Origin: an uncultured Bacteroidota bacterium
Lineage (GTDB): Bacteria; Bacteroidota; Bacteroidia; AKYH767-A; 2013-40CM-41-45
Direction of reading: 5' to 3'
Length of the DNA: 64,000 nucleotides
NCBI GenBank assembly: GCA_937871435.1
Contig: CALMQM010000058.1
Span: 1 to 64,000 of the forward strand
How positions within the stretch are numbered: position 1 is the stretch's first letter; each line of letters begins with the position of its first letter. The position numbers and the translations under genes are program-made. Shown here piece after piece: positions 27,003 to 37,600 of this stretch. The notes beneath the pieces are model-generated. The model saw only the letters and a program-made list of their open reading frames with translations, ran no database searches and was not told the DNA's origin.

Positions 27003-28187
27003 ATGAAAATAGGAAACTATAAAATCAGTTGCGGCTCCTCCATTTGTCGCTATGCTCTCTTTGGAATTGCTTTTGGATTTTGTTTTCCTGTGCTTGCAAT
27101 TTTATTCGATACACTTGTTCATCTGCATCTGCCATTAACGATGGAATCTGTCCGATATGTACATTCCGTTAATCCACTGCATTATATAATTGATTCCGCC
27201 CCTTTGTTTCTCGGTATTGCATTTGGAGTAGCCGGATATTATCAATACAGCGCGGAAAGTTATAACCGTTCATTGCAAAGACAAGCCACAGTACTCGAAA
27301 ACGCGAATCAGACTTTAAGGAAAACACTTGAAGATTTCCACAATGCTCAGAGCTTGCTTGTCAAATCAGAAAAGCTGGCTTCATTGGGACAGTTGACAGC
27401 CGGAATCGCACACGAACTGAGAAATCCGTTGAACTTCATTACCAACTTTTCAGAATCAAGCAATGAGTTGTTGGATGAACTGGCCTCTATTCAGGATGAA
27501 AAAGAAAGACTGGAAGTGATAGAAATTCTGAAAGGAAATTTCTCAAAAATTCATTTACATGGATCCAGGGCAAACAGCATTCTCCAAAGCATGATGTTGC
27601 ACGCACGATCCGAAAAAGCCGAACGACGGTTATCTGATATCAATGAAATAAGTCGGGATGCCGCTGACATCGCTTTTCACGGGATGAGTTCGGGAATAAT
27701 TGGCTTTACCTGTTCTTTTCAAAAAGATCTCGCGAAGGATCTCCCGAAAATTTTTGTTGTTTATGAAGACATCAGCCGTGTAGTTCTCAATCTTCTCACC
27801 AATGCTTTTTATGCAGTCAACGAGAGAAGGAAAAAGGAAAATGATCAGTATCAGGCCAAAGTATATCTGGGAACACGATGTCAAAGCTCAGGAGAAACGG
27901 ATGAAGATAAATGGATTCAGATAATCGTCCGTGACAATGGCACAGGAATTCCGCAACATATAAAAGATAAAATTTTCAATCCGTTTTTCACTACCAAACC
28001 GAGCGGAGAAGGAACCGGACTGGGACTAAGTATCAGCCATGATATTGTTCTTGTCCATGGCGGAACCATGACTGTCGAATCAGCGGAAAACAATTTTACG
28101 GAATTTTATGTAACACTTCCTGTAAACGACAAATCAGTTTCAGGTCTGGATTCTCTCAAAAAGAAGACAGAAGTTCCGGAAGATTGA
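27003..28187 (+). CDS. Membrane-bound sensor histidine kinase
   Basis: 394 residues. Two transmembrane segments (~17-38 and ~65-82) enclose only ~25 residues, so the sensor loop is very small. A coiled-coil stretch follows (~88-125), then a HisKA domain with phospho-acceptor His137 in LTAGIAHELRNPLNFITNFS. The C-terminal HATPase_c domain (~200-380) has the N box LNLLTNAFYAVNERR, the G1 box VRDNGTGIPQHIKDKI, the F box FNPFFTTKPSGEGTGLGLSI and the final G-rich loop. It phosphorylates an unidentified response regulator; none is adjacent. Convergent with the next gene, 13 bp away. Confidence 0.93.
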   Translation: MKIGNYKISCGSSICRYALFGIAFGFCFPVLAILFDTLVHLHLPLTMESVRYVHSVNPLHYIIDSAPLFLGIAFGVAGYYQYSAESYNRSLQRQATVLENANQTLRKTLEDFHNAQSLLVKSEKLASLGQLTAGIAHELRNPLNFITNFSESSNELLDELASIQDEKERLEVIEILKGNFSKIHLHGSRANSILQSMMLHARSEKAERRLSDINEISRDAADIAFHGMSSGIIGFTCSFQKDLAKDLPKIFVVYEDISRVVLNLLTNAFYAVNERRKKENDQYQAKVYLGTRCQSSGETDEDKWIQIIVRDNGTGIPQHIKDKIFNPFFTTKPSGEGTGLGLSISHDIVLVHGGTMTVESAENNFTEFYVTLPVNDKSVSGLDSLKKKTEVPED

Positions 28188-28200
28188 ATATAAAATGCAC

Positions 28201-31200
28201 TCAGTTTGGTTGAGGAGGTACAGGAACTTCAAGTGAAACAAGTGTTCCTTTTCCCTGCATACTTTCAATTTTCAGATTGCCACCTATCATTTTTGCACGC
28301 TCCTTCATCCCGACTAATCCAAGCGTTTTCTTGCTCAGTATATCTTCCTGATCAAATCCTTTCCCATTATCCTTAATTTTCAAAAGCAAAGATTTATGGT
28401 GTTGTTCAAATGTCGTTTGAATTTTAGATGCTCCGGCATGGCGCGCAATATTGGTTAAGGCTTCCTGGTAGACTCTGAAAATTCCTGTAGAAACACCTTT
28501 TTCAAAGCTGATATCTGTAGCATGAGTAACAAAGCGGCATTGAATTCCTGTACGTTTTTCAAACTCCACACTTGCCCAGTCGAGAGCATCGATTAATCCG
28601 AGATCATCCAAAATTCCGGGTCTTAGATTTGATGAAATACGCCGGACAGATTTCACCGTTTCATCAATCAACCCAACCATCCCGGTTAATTTTTCCTGGA
28701 ATTTTTCATTGTCCGCAGGCAAGTGACGACTCAACCATACAGCATCCATTTTCAAACCCGTTAATTGCTGTCCCAACTCATCATGGATCTCTCTTGCAAT
28801 TGTTGTTCTTTCTTCTTCTCTGACTGTTTGCAAATGCGCCGACAATTCTCTCAACTCTTCATTTGATTTCTTCATTTGTTCGTCCGCATTCACTTTTTCC
28901 GTCACATTATTGGACAAAACAAGTTTTGCCTGCTTTCCTTCATATTCAATGAAATAAAAAATCAATTCAACATAAATTAAAGTACCTGTTTTAGTTTGAT
29001 GCACCTCAATATCAGTACCCAAATCAGGGATGTATGGAGATAAGTTGTTTTGTTTGGTTTTATAATTTTCTCTCAGATACTTTAACGAATCAGACCTAAG
29101 AGTCAAAAACTCTTCAGTACTGTAGCCGTATTGTTTGACGGCTGCTTCATTACAAGCGATAATTTTTTCATTTTCGGCAGAAATAATCCACATAGGAAGC
29201 GGATTTTTCTCAAACATCAGCTTGTATTTTTGTTCAGACAAACGTGTTGCTTCATCTGCAAGTTTGCTGTCTGTTATATCTTCAGCGTATCCGTATTCAA
29301 TCAATTCTCCATTTGCTTTTTTAATCACATTTGTTTTCGCCTGTATCCATCGAATACTACCATCAGTTCTGATGATTCTGAATTCAAGATCATTTTTTGA
29401 ATCCCTGGCTTCAGATTCATATTTCCATACAAGAGAAGGTTTATCCAATGGATGAACACTATTCAGAAAATCATGAAAGTCCAGACACAGATCTTCGCAT
29501 TTCTTGCCGGTTATAGTCTCATAGGAAGGACTCACATAGAGAATTTTCAAAGTATATAAGTCGAGCACCCAGTACACACCGGAAATATTCTCCACCAGGT
29601 TTTGAAAACGACGCTTTGCAACCTGTAATTGCTCACCGGCTTCTACCCGATCAGTCATGTCGATGGCGATACCTTCTATGATATCAGAGCCAAATTCACT
29701 GTTCTTAATGAACGAAACATTTTCAAGAAGGTAAACTTCCGAACCATCTCTTCGTTTTAATTTCGATTCGTAATTCGTAAGAACACTATTCAGAATAAGG
29801 TCAGCTATAAATTTATCTCTGTCTTCTGACTTATTATACAAATCATAGGTATGGTGCGTTAAGAGTTCAGCTTTTGAATCATACCCCATCATTCTGGCGA
29901 AGGCCTCATTACAATCCAGTATTTTTCCGGCCAGAGTTGTTCTGTATACTCCAGCAAGATTTCGTTCAAATAAAAGCGTATAGCGTCTGTCCGTCTGTAA
30001 TTTAGCCTCCTCAGCTTTTTTCCGTTCTGTGATATCACGTGCAATCACCAGTCTTCTTTTATCATCCAGAAGATTGAAATTAGCTTCAACAAAAACTTCG
30101 GCACCCGACCTTTGTTTTAATATTATATTTTCAATGAACGAATTTGACTCCTTAAATTTATTTTCGGATAAAGAAAAATCGGAATTATTTCTTTTGAAGA
30201 CAAGTTCAGCTAATGAATATCCGACCAAATCCTTTTCATTCAAGTCTAAACATGTACATGCCTTTGAATTCACTTCACGGATAATTCCATTTTCGTCAAG
30301 AACAAAAATCAGATCCGAAGCATTTTCTATCAGCGAACGATACCTTGATTCGCTCGCGATTAATTCGGCTTCAGTAAGCTTAAGTTCAGAAATTTCAATC
30401 AAGGTACCGTTCCAGATGATTCCGCCATCATCCGACTTTCTCGGTACTGAATTTCCGCGGATCCATCTTTTTGTGCCATGAAGATCTGTAATTGGAAAAA
30501 TATAAAACCAGGGATTCATCGAAAGAACTGACTCTTCTATGCTTTTATACAAACCTGGTAAATAATCCGGATCGACCAGTTTGAATGTATTCATGGCATC
30601 AGCATAGCAGGCTTCAAGACTCATTCCTGTGAGCCTTTCCATCCCTTCACTCACAAAAGTGAACTTCATTTTGCCATCTTTATCCATAGCAAACTGATAG
30701 ACTACACCGGGCAATGAAGAGCTTATTTCTTTCAATTGTTCAGTGAGTGTGAGAGACTTTCGTTCCGCATTTTTTCGTTCAGTAATATCATTTGAAAGTA
30801 CAAACAACCCCTCCTCCACCGGTTTCATACTCAATTCATACCAACGTGTGCTTCCATCTTTAAAGAGATAAGGCACTTCCACGTGTTCAGCCTTTCTACT
30901 GATCATACATTTCTCCATTTGCCTGAACATCTCCGTTTCTATCACACGTGGATAAACCTCAAGAAAAGATTTACCGGTCAATTCTTCAGGGGTTGTTTCT
31001 CCGTACGAAGCTGCGATTCGATTTATATAAAGATAAATCCAATCATGACTGAACATGATACATCCTGCAAAGGCATTATCGAGAATCGTAGTGATTCGAT
31101 CTGTAATTTTCTCCTTTTCATCTTCCCTTTTTTTAATCGCAGTTACATCCCGATAATATACCGAAACACCATTTTCTGAAGGAAAAATATGGTTTTCAAA

Positions 31201-32256
31201 CCACATCTTTTTACTTGGAGAATATACCCGCTGTCCAATGGCTTTCTGATTGATGAAAGCTGAGTGAAGGAGTTCATAAAAAGGTTCATTCTCTACATCG
31301 GGATTTTCATCCCAAATTTTCTTTCCGATCAGTTCCTCCGCGCTCCTTCCATGTAACTCCGCTGCTTTTTCGTTCAAATAAGTGTAAGTCCAATTCTCAT
31401 CTAAGGCTATAAACGCGTCAGTAATCCGGTCAAAAACAGTTTGAAGTTCCTGTGTTTTTTCCTTCACCTGCTTTTCAAGCTGTGTATTGAATTCAGTAAT
31501 CTGAGCTTTCAGTTTGTTTTGGCTCGTGACATCAGAATTGATCCCAACCAATCCTATCGATTCACCAATTGAATTCCTGATCAGTGTAATTGATGACAAA
31601 ACGTAAATGGAATTTCCCTGCTTATCTCTTTGAATTTTTTCACCTTTCCAAAAACCCTTTTCGAATATCTCGTTAAGGATGCGTTTTCTTTCTTCCGGAG
31701 TAACATTTCCCCTCAGTAATGAGGCTGTAGTTTGTCCAATTGCTTCCTCACTGGAGTATCCATACATTTTTTCTGCACCGGCATTCCAACTTTGTATCAC
31801 AAAATTTAAATCCGTTGAAATTACAGCATCACTTGTCTGTGCGACCAGTGTACCCAGATAGAGCATATCTCTTTCCGACTTGCGTTCCCCGGATATATTT
31901 CTATTGATATATAAAAATCCCCGGACAGCTCCCTCCGTATCATGCAACACAGTAACGGATGATAAAAGTAAAAGGCCGGCTCTATTCCGATGGCGATGTC
32001 TTACTTCCCGTTGAAAAGGACTACTCTGTTGATTTAAAATAATTGCCCGGGAAAATTCTTTTTCTTCTTCGGTGTATTGATGAAGAATGGAATAATGCTT
32101 CCCCAGAACATCATTCGCGGTAAATCCATATAAATTTTCGGCTCCATCATTCCATAGTGTGATGAATCCGTCCGGATCAGATACAATACAAGCATCACTG
32201 ACGGCATTCAAAATAGCATGAATGGAAATATCATTCAGAACTGAATGTGGTATCAT
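28201..32256 (-). CDS. Soluble nine-PAS-domain histidine kinase (NarL/LuxR-partner type)
   Basis: 1351 residues with no transmembrane segment or signal peptide. Nine PAS domains in a row can be followed at ~10-130, 135-255, 270-380, 385-500, 510-640, 645-765, 770-890, 895-1015 and 1020-1140. Most end in a PAC-type segment (for example DITERKKAEEAKLQTDRRY). The kinase core is of the HisKA_3 class: REEERTTIAREIHDELGQQL near 1150-1170, then SSNLRPGILDDLGLIDALDW. The HATPase_c domain spans ~1255-1345 (QEALTNIARHAGASK, DNGKGFD, KTLGLVGMKERAKMIGG). Such kinases usually phosphorylate LuxR-type response regulators, but none lies nearby, so it is an orphan. A short linker (~255-270) is coiled-coil-like. 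Confidence 0.93.
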   Translation of the reverse strand: MIPHSVLNDISIHAILNAVSDACIVSDPDGFITLWNDGAENLYGFTANDVLGKHYSILHQYTEEEKEFSRAIILNQQSSPFQREVRHRHRNRAGLLLLSSVTVLHDTEGAVRGFLYINRNISGERKSERDMLYLGTLVAQTSDAVISTDLNFVIQSWNAGAEKMYGYSSEEAIGQTTASLLRGNVTPEERKRILNEIFEKGFWKGEKIQRDKQGNSIYVLSSITLIRNSIGESIGLVGINSDVTSQNKLKAQITEFNTQLEKQVKEKTQELQTVFDRITDAFIALDENWTYTYLNEKAAELHGRSAEELIGKKIWDENPDVENEPFYELLHSAFINQKAIGQRVYSPSKKMWFENHIFPSENGVSVYYRDVTAIKKREDEKEKITDRITTILDNAFAGCIMFSHDWIYLYINRIAASYGETTPEELTGKSFLEVYPRVIETEMFRQMEKCMISRKAEHVEVPYLFKDGSTRWYELSMKPVEEGLFVLSNDITERKNAERKSLTLTEQLKEISSSLPGVVYQFAMDKDGKMKFTFVSEGMERLTGMSLEACYADAMNTFKLVDPDYLPGLYKSIEESVLSMNPWFYIFPITDLHGTKRWIRGNSVPRKSDDGGIIWNGTLIEISELKLTEAELIASESRYRSLIENASDLIFVLDENGIIREVNSKACTCLDLNEKDLVGYSLAELVFKRNNSDFSLSENKFKESNSFIENIILKQRSGAEVFVEANFNLLDDKRRLVIARDITERKKAEEAKLQTDRRYTLLFERNLAGVYRTTLAGKILDCNEAFARMMGYDSKAELLTHHTYDLYNKSEDRDKFIADLILNSVLTNYESKLKRRDGSEVYLLENVSFIKNSEFGSDIIEGIAIDMTDRVEAGEQLQVAKRRFQNLVENISGVYWVLDLYTLKILYVSPSYETITGKKCEDLCLDFHDFLNSVHPLDKPSLVWKYESEARDSKNDLEFRIIRTDGSIRWIQAKTNVIKKANGELIEYGYAEDITDSKLADEATRLSEQKYKLMFEKNPLPMWIISAENEKIIACNEAAVKQYGYSTEEFLTLRSDSLKYLRENYKTKQNNLSPYIPDLGTDIEVHQTKTGTLIYVELIFYFIEYEGKQAKLVLSNNVTEKVNADEQMKKSNEELRELSAHLQTVREEERTTIAREIHDELGQQLTGLKMDAVWLSRHLPADNEKFQEKLTGMVGLIDETVKSVRRISSNLRPGILDDLGLIDALDWASVEFEKRTGIQCRFVTHATDISFEKGVSTGIFRVYQEALTNIARHAGASKIQTTFEQHHKSLLLKIKDNGKGFDQEDILSKKTLGLVGMKERAKMIGGNLKIESMQGKGTLVSLEVPVPPQPN

Positions 32257-32591
32257 TCTCTTAAAGGATTGTAAGCGCAGTAATTAATTCTTCCCACCCG
32301 GGGGAAATTCAGGGCGTGAAATTTGACACTTTGAATTTAGGAAATCCCGTTGATTGAAAACTGACTTTTGTCTGATTTTACCTTTCTTTTTTGAACAAAT
32401 GAAAACTCATCATTTGAATAAAAACAAGCGAATCCGGAAAAAACTTGATGAAAATGCAGATCTGCGTCCGAGGTAAACATTCGACATAGGGATAATCAAT
32501 CAGTAATACAATTGACAAGAACCACAAAGACGAACCTTAGGTCAGATGTTTCCTACGAAAAAGAATTGTAGCTAAAAAAGCAGTGTCAATA
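32257..32591. other. Intergenic stretch, no gene seen
   Basis: About 335 AT-rich bases between two minus-strand genes. It must contain the promoter of the PAS kinase. A short ACCACAAAGACGAACC segment at about 32520 resembles a fragment of the CACAGA repeat near position 409. No clear hairpin. Confidence 0.45.
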
Positions 32592-34544
32592 TCAGGCTAT
32601 TCCTTCCACAAAATACATATCAATCTCGCCTTTATTTTTTGCCTTCACCTTGCCTCTGTGCTGACAGATAAATTTGTCTTTCACCAGTTCATAAGTAAAT
32701 TCTGAAATGTTCACTTTGCCTGTCTCACCGCTGCTTTCCATTCGGGAAGCAGTATTCACCGTATCACCCCAAATATCATAAGCAAACTTTTTGATCCCAA
32801 CGATACCGGCCACAACCGGACCGGTATGAATTCCCAATCGTAGTTCAAAATATGGTTGTCCTTTTTTGATTCTTTCCTGCATATTCCTCGCTATGAAAGC
32901 CTGCATTTCCAGTCCGGCTCTCACAACATCTTCCGGATGTGTGTCATTGCTTACCGGCAATCCACCTGCACACATATAGGCGTCTCCGATTGTTTTAATT
33001 TTTTCAATGTTATACTTGGTCACGATTCGGTCGAATTCGCTGTAACAGTAGTTAATTTCTTCAACAAGTTCTTCCGCCGACAATCGCTCACTTGCCTGAG
33101 TGAAATTTTTAAAATCGGTAAACAGCACCGTAACCATATCGAAACTTTTCGCTTTCGCGGTGCCGGTTGCTTTTAATTCTTCCGCGGTTTCTTCCGGAAG
33201 AATGTTGAGCAATAATTCGTCACTTCGTTTCTTCTCCTTTGAAATCCTGTTACGTTGTCTGAAAAATATACCGGCAAACAACAATACTACCGCAAACCCG
33301 CCGATGAAGCTGTTTCGAACAACTTTTTGTCTGCTGATTTCTTTCTCCTTCAGCTCCTGATCCTTTGTCAACAAATTAATTTGTCCCTGCTTCTTTTCGA
33401 TATCAAATGTAAACTGAAGGGTTCCCAGTTTTTTATTCGCATCGATATTGTAAATGGTGTCTTTAATTCCAAGCAATAATTCCAGGTATTTATTTGCATT
33501 ACCAAAATCTTTTTCCTTTTTATACACCTGAGCCAGTCCATCGTAAATATCCCGCAATCCATAATTGGAGCCGACTTCTTTCGCAAAATCTTCCGCATCG
33601 AGATAACTTTGCAAAGCAAGTTTGTTGTCACCTTTCTCCAGATATGTTTTTGCCAATCCAATCAGGGAAATCGCAATATCACTTTTTGCTTCAAGATTTT
33701 TCGCTTTCTCAAATGCTCTCTTTTGAATCTCTATTGCTTTGTCATACTGTTTTCTCTCCATGTACAATTGACCAATATCGTTCAGTGTATAAGGCTCATC
33801 CACTGTGTTCTCAACATTCTTCAAAGAAATCTGATAGTAATACAAAGCACTGTCGAGCTTTTGTTCTCTTACCAAAGTATCTGTCCTGCTGTTATTAAAA
33901 TAAATCTCCCCGATATTCACGGCGATTGTACCGATGGATGCGGGGTCCTTTTCAGACATGGATTCACACAAATCATACGCACGGATGAGGTAACTAAGAG
34001 CTTCGGTATAGGTATTTGCTTTAAGTGCATATACTGCCCCAACATTTGACATGCATGTCACCATGCGGAGTGTATCACTAATCTCTTCAGCGATCTTCAA
34101 TGACTTTAAAAATAACTCAAGGGCTTTTACATCATCTCCTTTGTTGAAATAAATGTTACCCATATTACTGTAAATATTCGCCGCTCCTTTCCTGTCACCG
34201 ATAGAGTCATACACAGCTAATGAATATTCATAATTCTGCAGAGCTTTTACATAATCTCCTTTGGTAAAATGACCCATGGCAATGGTCTTATAAGCCAAGG
34301 CATGTCCTTTACTAAAATTCAATTTCTGCGCAAGTTCACTCGCCTGTTCCGCAAAGTGGATAGTCATTTGAACATTAGAGTTCAGGTAACTCTTTGCAAG
34401 GGTCAAGAGTGCTGATACCGTATTTGTATCATTTTTCCCGTTGCCTATAATGGCATTCAAACTATCCTGTTCCCTGTCCTGTGAACAGGTCAAACCGGGA
34501 AGCGCAAGAATTAATGAAAAGGCTATAAAAAGTATCCGATACAT
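32592..34544 (-). CDS. TPR-domain class III adenylate cyclase
   Basis: 650 residues from the ATG at 34544, which opens a signal peptide (MYRILFIAFSLILALPGLTC); an upstream TTG adds only 15 unlikely residues. The LTCS could also be a lipobox. Residues ~35-370 hold about eight TPR-like repeats (for example GAANIYSNMGNIYFNKGDDV). A transmembrane helix follows (~400-420, GGFAVVLLFAGIFF), then a short coiled coil and the cyclase domain (~450-645). Metal-binding aspartates are in VTVLFTDFKNFTQ and IGDAYMCAGGLP. The Lys of IEKIKTIGDAYM and the Asp of AYDIWGDTVNTASRME suggest ATP rather than GTP, and the Asn/Arg of NTASRME match the transition-state residues. It would sense something with a periplasmic TPR and make cAMP in the cytoplasm. 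Confidence 0.92.
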   Translation of the reverse strand: MYRILFIAFSLILALPGLTCSQDREQDSLNAIIGNGKNDTNTVSALLTLAKSYLNSNVQMTIHFAEQASELAQKLNFSKGHALAYKTIAMGHFTKGDYVKALQNYEYSLAVYDSIGDRKGAANIYSNMGNIYFNKGDDVKALELFLKSLKIAEEISDTLRMVTCMSNVGAVYALKANTYTEALSYLIRAYDLCESMSEKDPASIGTIAVNIGEIYFNNSRTDTLVREQKLDSALYYYQISLKNVENTVDEPYTLNDIGQLYMERKQYDKAIEIQKRAFEKAKNLEAKSDIAISLIGLAKTYLEKGDNKLALQSYLDAEDFAKEVGSNYGLRDIYDGLAQVYKKEKDFGNANKYLELLLGIKDTIYNIDANKKLGTLQFTFDIEKKQGQINLLTKDQELKEKEISRQKVVRNSFIGGFAVVLLFAGIFFRQRNRISKEKKRSDELLLNILPEETAEELKATGTAKAKSFDMVTVLFTDFKNFTQASERLSAEELVEEINYCYSEFDRIVTKYNIEKIKTIGDAYMCAGGLPVSNDTHPEDVVRAGLEMQAFIARNMQERIKKGQPYFELRLGIHTGPVVAGIVGIKKFAYDIWGDTVNTASRMESSGETGKVNISEFTYELVKDKFICQHRGKVKAKNKGEIDMYFVEGIA

Positions 34545-34624
34545 CAAGAGAGGGTGTTTAGGTTGATGGAATCGGAAACAAAGAAACAATAAAATACGGG
34601 AACTGAAAAAGGCCTGTATTTCAA

Positions 34625-34668
34625 TAAAAAAACGGAAGTTCAGAAAAGAGCTCTGAACTTCCGTTTCA
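34625..34668 (-). terminator. Strong rho-independent terminator of the giant secreted-protein gene
   Basis: A perfect 13-bp stem, ACGGAAGTTCAGA (34632-34644) with TCTGAACTTCCGT (34652-34664), loop of 7. The plus-strand A-run at 34625-34632 gives the minus-strand U-tract. It is 32 bp past the stop codon. Confidence 0.9.
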
Positions 34669-34699
34669 AAAGTGAATTACCTTTTATAGAAGATGAATG

Positions 34700-37600
34700 T
34701 TACTGCACCACAATGCGCAGAGTTTTGACGTCTTCGCCATCCTGCATCAATACAAGGAAGTAAATACCAACAGGATTTCCTCTGAGGTCAATGTCTTTCA
34801 GATTCGTTCCTTCTGCTGACAGCATTTCTTCACGGTAAACGATATTACCCAATCCATCAGACACCATCAGGATATTCTTCTGCTGATCTTTCGCATCGAA
34901 TGCAACAGTGAATCTTCCTGTAGTCGGATTCGGATAAGCGACAATTTGCGACACTTCATCTTCAACCACATCTTCAATTGTTCTGCAATTCAATCCAACT
35001 GCTATAGACAGAGTGCGAATTGCAGATGCACCGCAGAGGTTATTTGCCTTTACAGACAAGGTTGCAGAAGAAGAGGTAGCGGTAGTGAATTTCACCTTCA
35101 CGCTGGTTCCGGTAGTTGAGCCAACGAAGGTTGCTCCACCAGTAATTGTCCAGGTATAAGAGGTTGCTCCAGTTACTGCGGCAATTGAATAAGTAACCGA
35201 AGTTTGCGATTTGCAGACTGAGGTAGCCCCACTGATATTTCCCGGTTGCAGCGTGAGTGCTGAAACGGCAAGTGTGGATACCGGACTGGATCCGCATGAG
35301 TTGTTCGCTTTCACCGTTACATTTCCGCTTCCGGTGAATGAACTGCCAAACGTTACCTTGATTGTCCTGCCGGAATTGTTGGTGATGGTTGCACCGGAAG
35401 GAACAGTCCAGGTATATGAAGTCGCACCACTCACAGCGGCAATCGAATACGTCTGATTGCTTGCACGGCACACACTGCTTACCGGTCCTGTGATAGCACC
35501 CGGAGCAAGCGGAGTTGAACGTACCGGAAGTGTCATCACAGTTCCATTGCCGCAGGTATTTGTTCCCTGTACTGTGATATTTCCGGAAACAAATCCTGCA
35601 GGGAATGTGATCGTTACTTCGTATTCACCAAAAGGATCAACACCGGTAACAGTAAGCGGATTACCTGTGTGTCCTCGTTTATCAGAAATTATACAACCAG
35701 CCGGAGCAGACCAGATGTAAGTCAGTCCCGGAACTGTATATACTACTTCATAATCATGCGAACTTCCACCACATACTCCGTTCACCTGATTATCAGCACC
35801 ACTGTTTACACTCCAGATCGGAGTTCCAACAGGTCCATAGATTGTCTTGGTCGAAGTACTGCTGGATCCGATACAGTTTGTTGCTTTCACTGTAATCGTA
35901 CCATAGGTAAATGCAGCTGTCATGTTCACAGTCAACGATGTTGTTCCCTGTCCGGAAGCAATTGACAATCCTGTTCCACTAACAGTCCATACGTAGCTGG
36001 TAGCATTCGTAACAGGAGCAATTGAGTATGTGACTGAGCCTGCTGAACAAGTAGTCGCGGTACCACTGATTGCACCCGGTGTCGAAGGAGCTGAAGTAAA
36101 GCGCGATAATGTCGCACATGTGTAGTTGCTGGATCCACAACTATTGATCGCCTTCACACACAGATTTCCTCCACTATACGAAGATGAGAAGCTCAATGTA
36201 ATGGATGAAGAAGTAGATGAGCCTGAAACACCTGAAGGCAAAGTCCATTGATAGGATGTAGCACCGGGTACTGGAGCCACGCTGAATACAATACCGGATT
36301 GACCACGACACGCACCGGAAGGTCCGGTGATTGCTGCAGGAGCTGCAGGAGCAGAACCTGCAATAGTAATTACTGCCAAAGCAGCTCCGGTACAGTTCTT
36401 CGAATCTTTGATGGTTACAGTATAAGTTCCGGCTGCACGACCTGTAATGGTCTGCGTTGTGAGTCCACTTGGATTCCACAGGTATGTGTATGGAGCAGTT
36501 CCTCCGGAAGGAGTAACAGTTGCCGTACCGGTACTTCCGGTACAGCTGGTAGCAGTAACAGAAGTTACTCCTGTAACGGCAGTCGGAACTACAATCGTTG
36601 CAGTTTTTGTTGTCTGACAAAGGTTGGCATCAGTAACAGTATAAGAATATGTTCCTGCTGACAATCCCGTTAACGGGCTTCCGCCATACACGTAGGTAGG
36701 TGTACCACCGCTTGCAGACAAGGCAACACTACCCGTCTGACCAAAGCAATTTGGTTGTGTCGGAGTAGCAGTTAACACGAGTTGAGCAGGTGCAGCCTGT
36801 ATCAGAACTGTTGTACTGCCTGCACATCCTTTACTGTCACTCACAGTATATGAGTATGTACCTGCTGTCAGATTAGTAAGTCCGGCTCCACCATAGGTAT
36901 ATGGTGCAACACCACCCGTTGCAGACAAGGTTACACTTCCCAGTTCTCCAAAACATTTTGGTTGAATTGCAGTGGCCGTCAGAACGATCGGCGAAGGTGC
37001 AGCCTGAATTGTCACTGAAGCAGTTCCGGAACATCCATTGTCGTCAATCACATAATAATTGTACACACCGGCTGTAAGATTAACCGTTGCATCTCCACCA
37101 TACACATAAGGACCAACACCGCCACCTGCACTCAGGTTCACACTGCCTAAAGCACCTGCACAATTAGGTTGAGAAGGCAAAGCCGTAAGCACTACCTGTG
37201 ATGGAGGTGCAAGGATAGTTACAGAGGTAGAACCGCTGCAACCATTACCATCCGTTGCAGTATAGTAATAAGTACCTGCAGAAAGATCAAACTGGCTGTC
37301 TCCACTGTAAGTAAAGTTATTATCTCCACCTGTTGCAGACAATATAACTGCTCCCAATTCACCAAAGCATTTCGGCTGGCTAATAGTCGCTGTTACTGCT
37401 ATCGCATCCGGAACAATCAATGTTCCATTTTGGTAGTCGATCACGTAGTTGGTATCTGCTGCAAAACTGTAATCCGATGGAACAACATTGTATGTTCCTC
37501 CCTGAGTTATCGTATTCACAGGATTGTTTCCGCTATCATAAATAGTGAGAGTCGGTCCTGACAAGGCGTTTACTCCTGTAGAGTCTGCATTCTTAAAGCC

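Noticed and set aside
36174-36661. Cys/Ser/Tyr-rich frames on both strands inside the giant gene
   Set aside because: They are shadows of the repetitive Ser/Thr/Gly-rich PKD-like and SprB domains, not independent genes.
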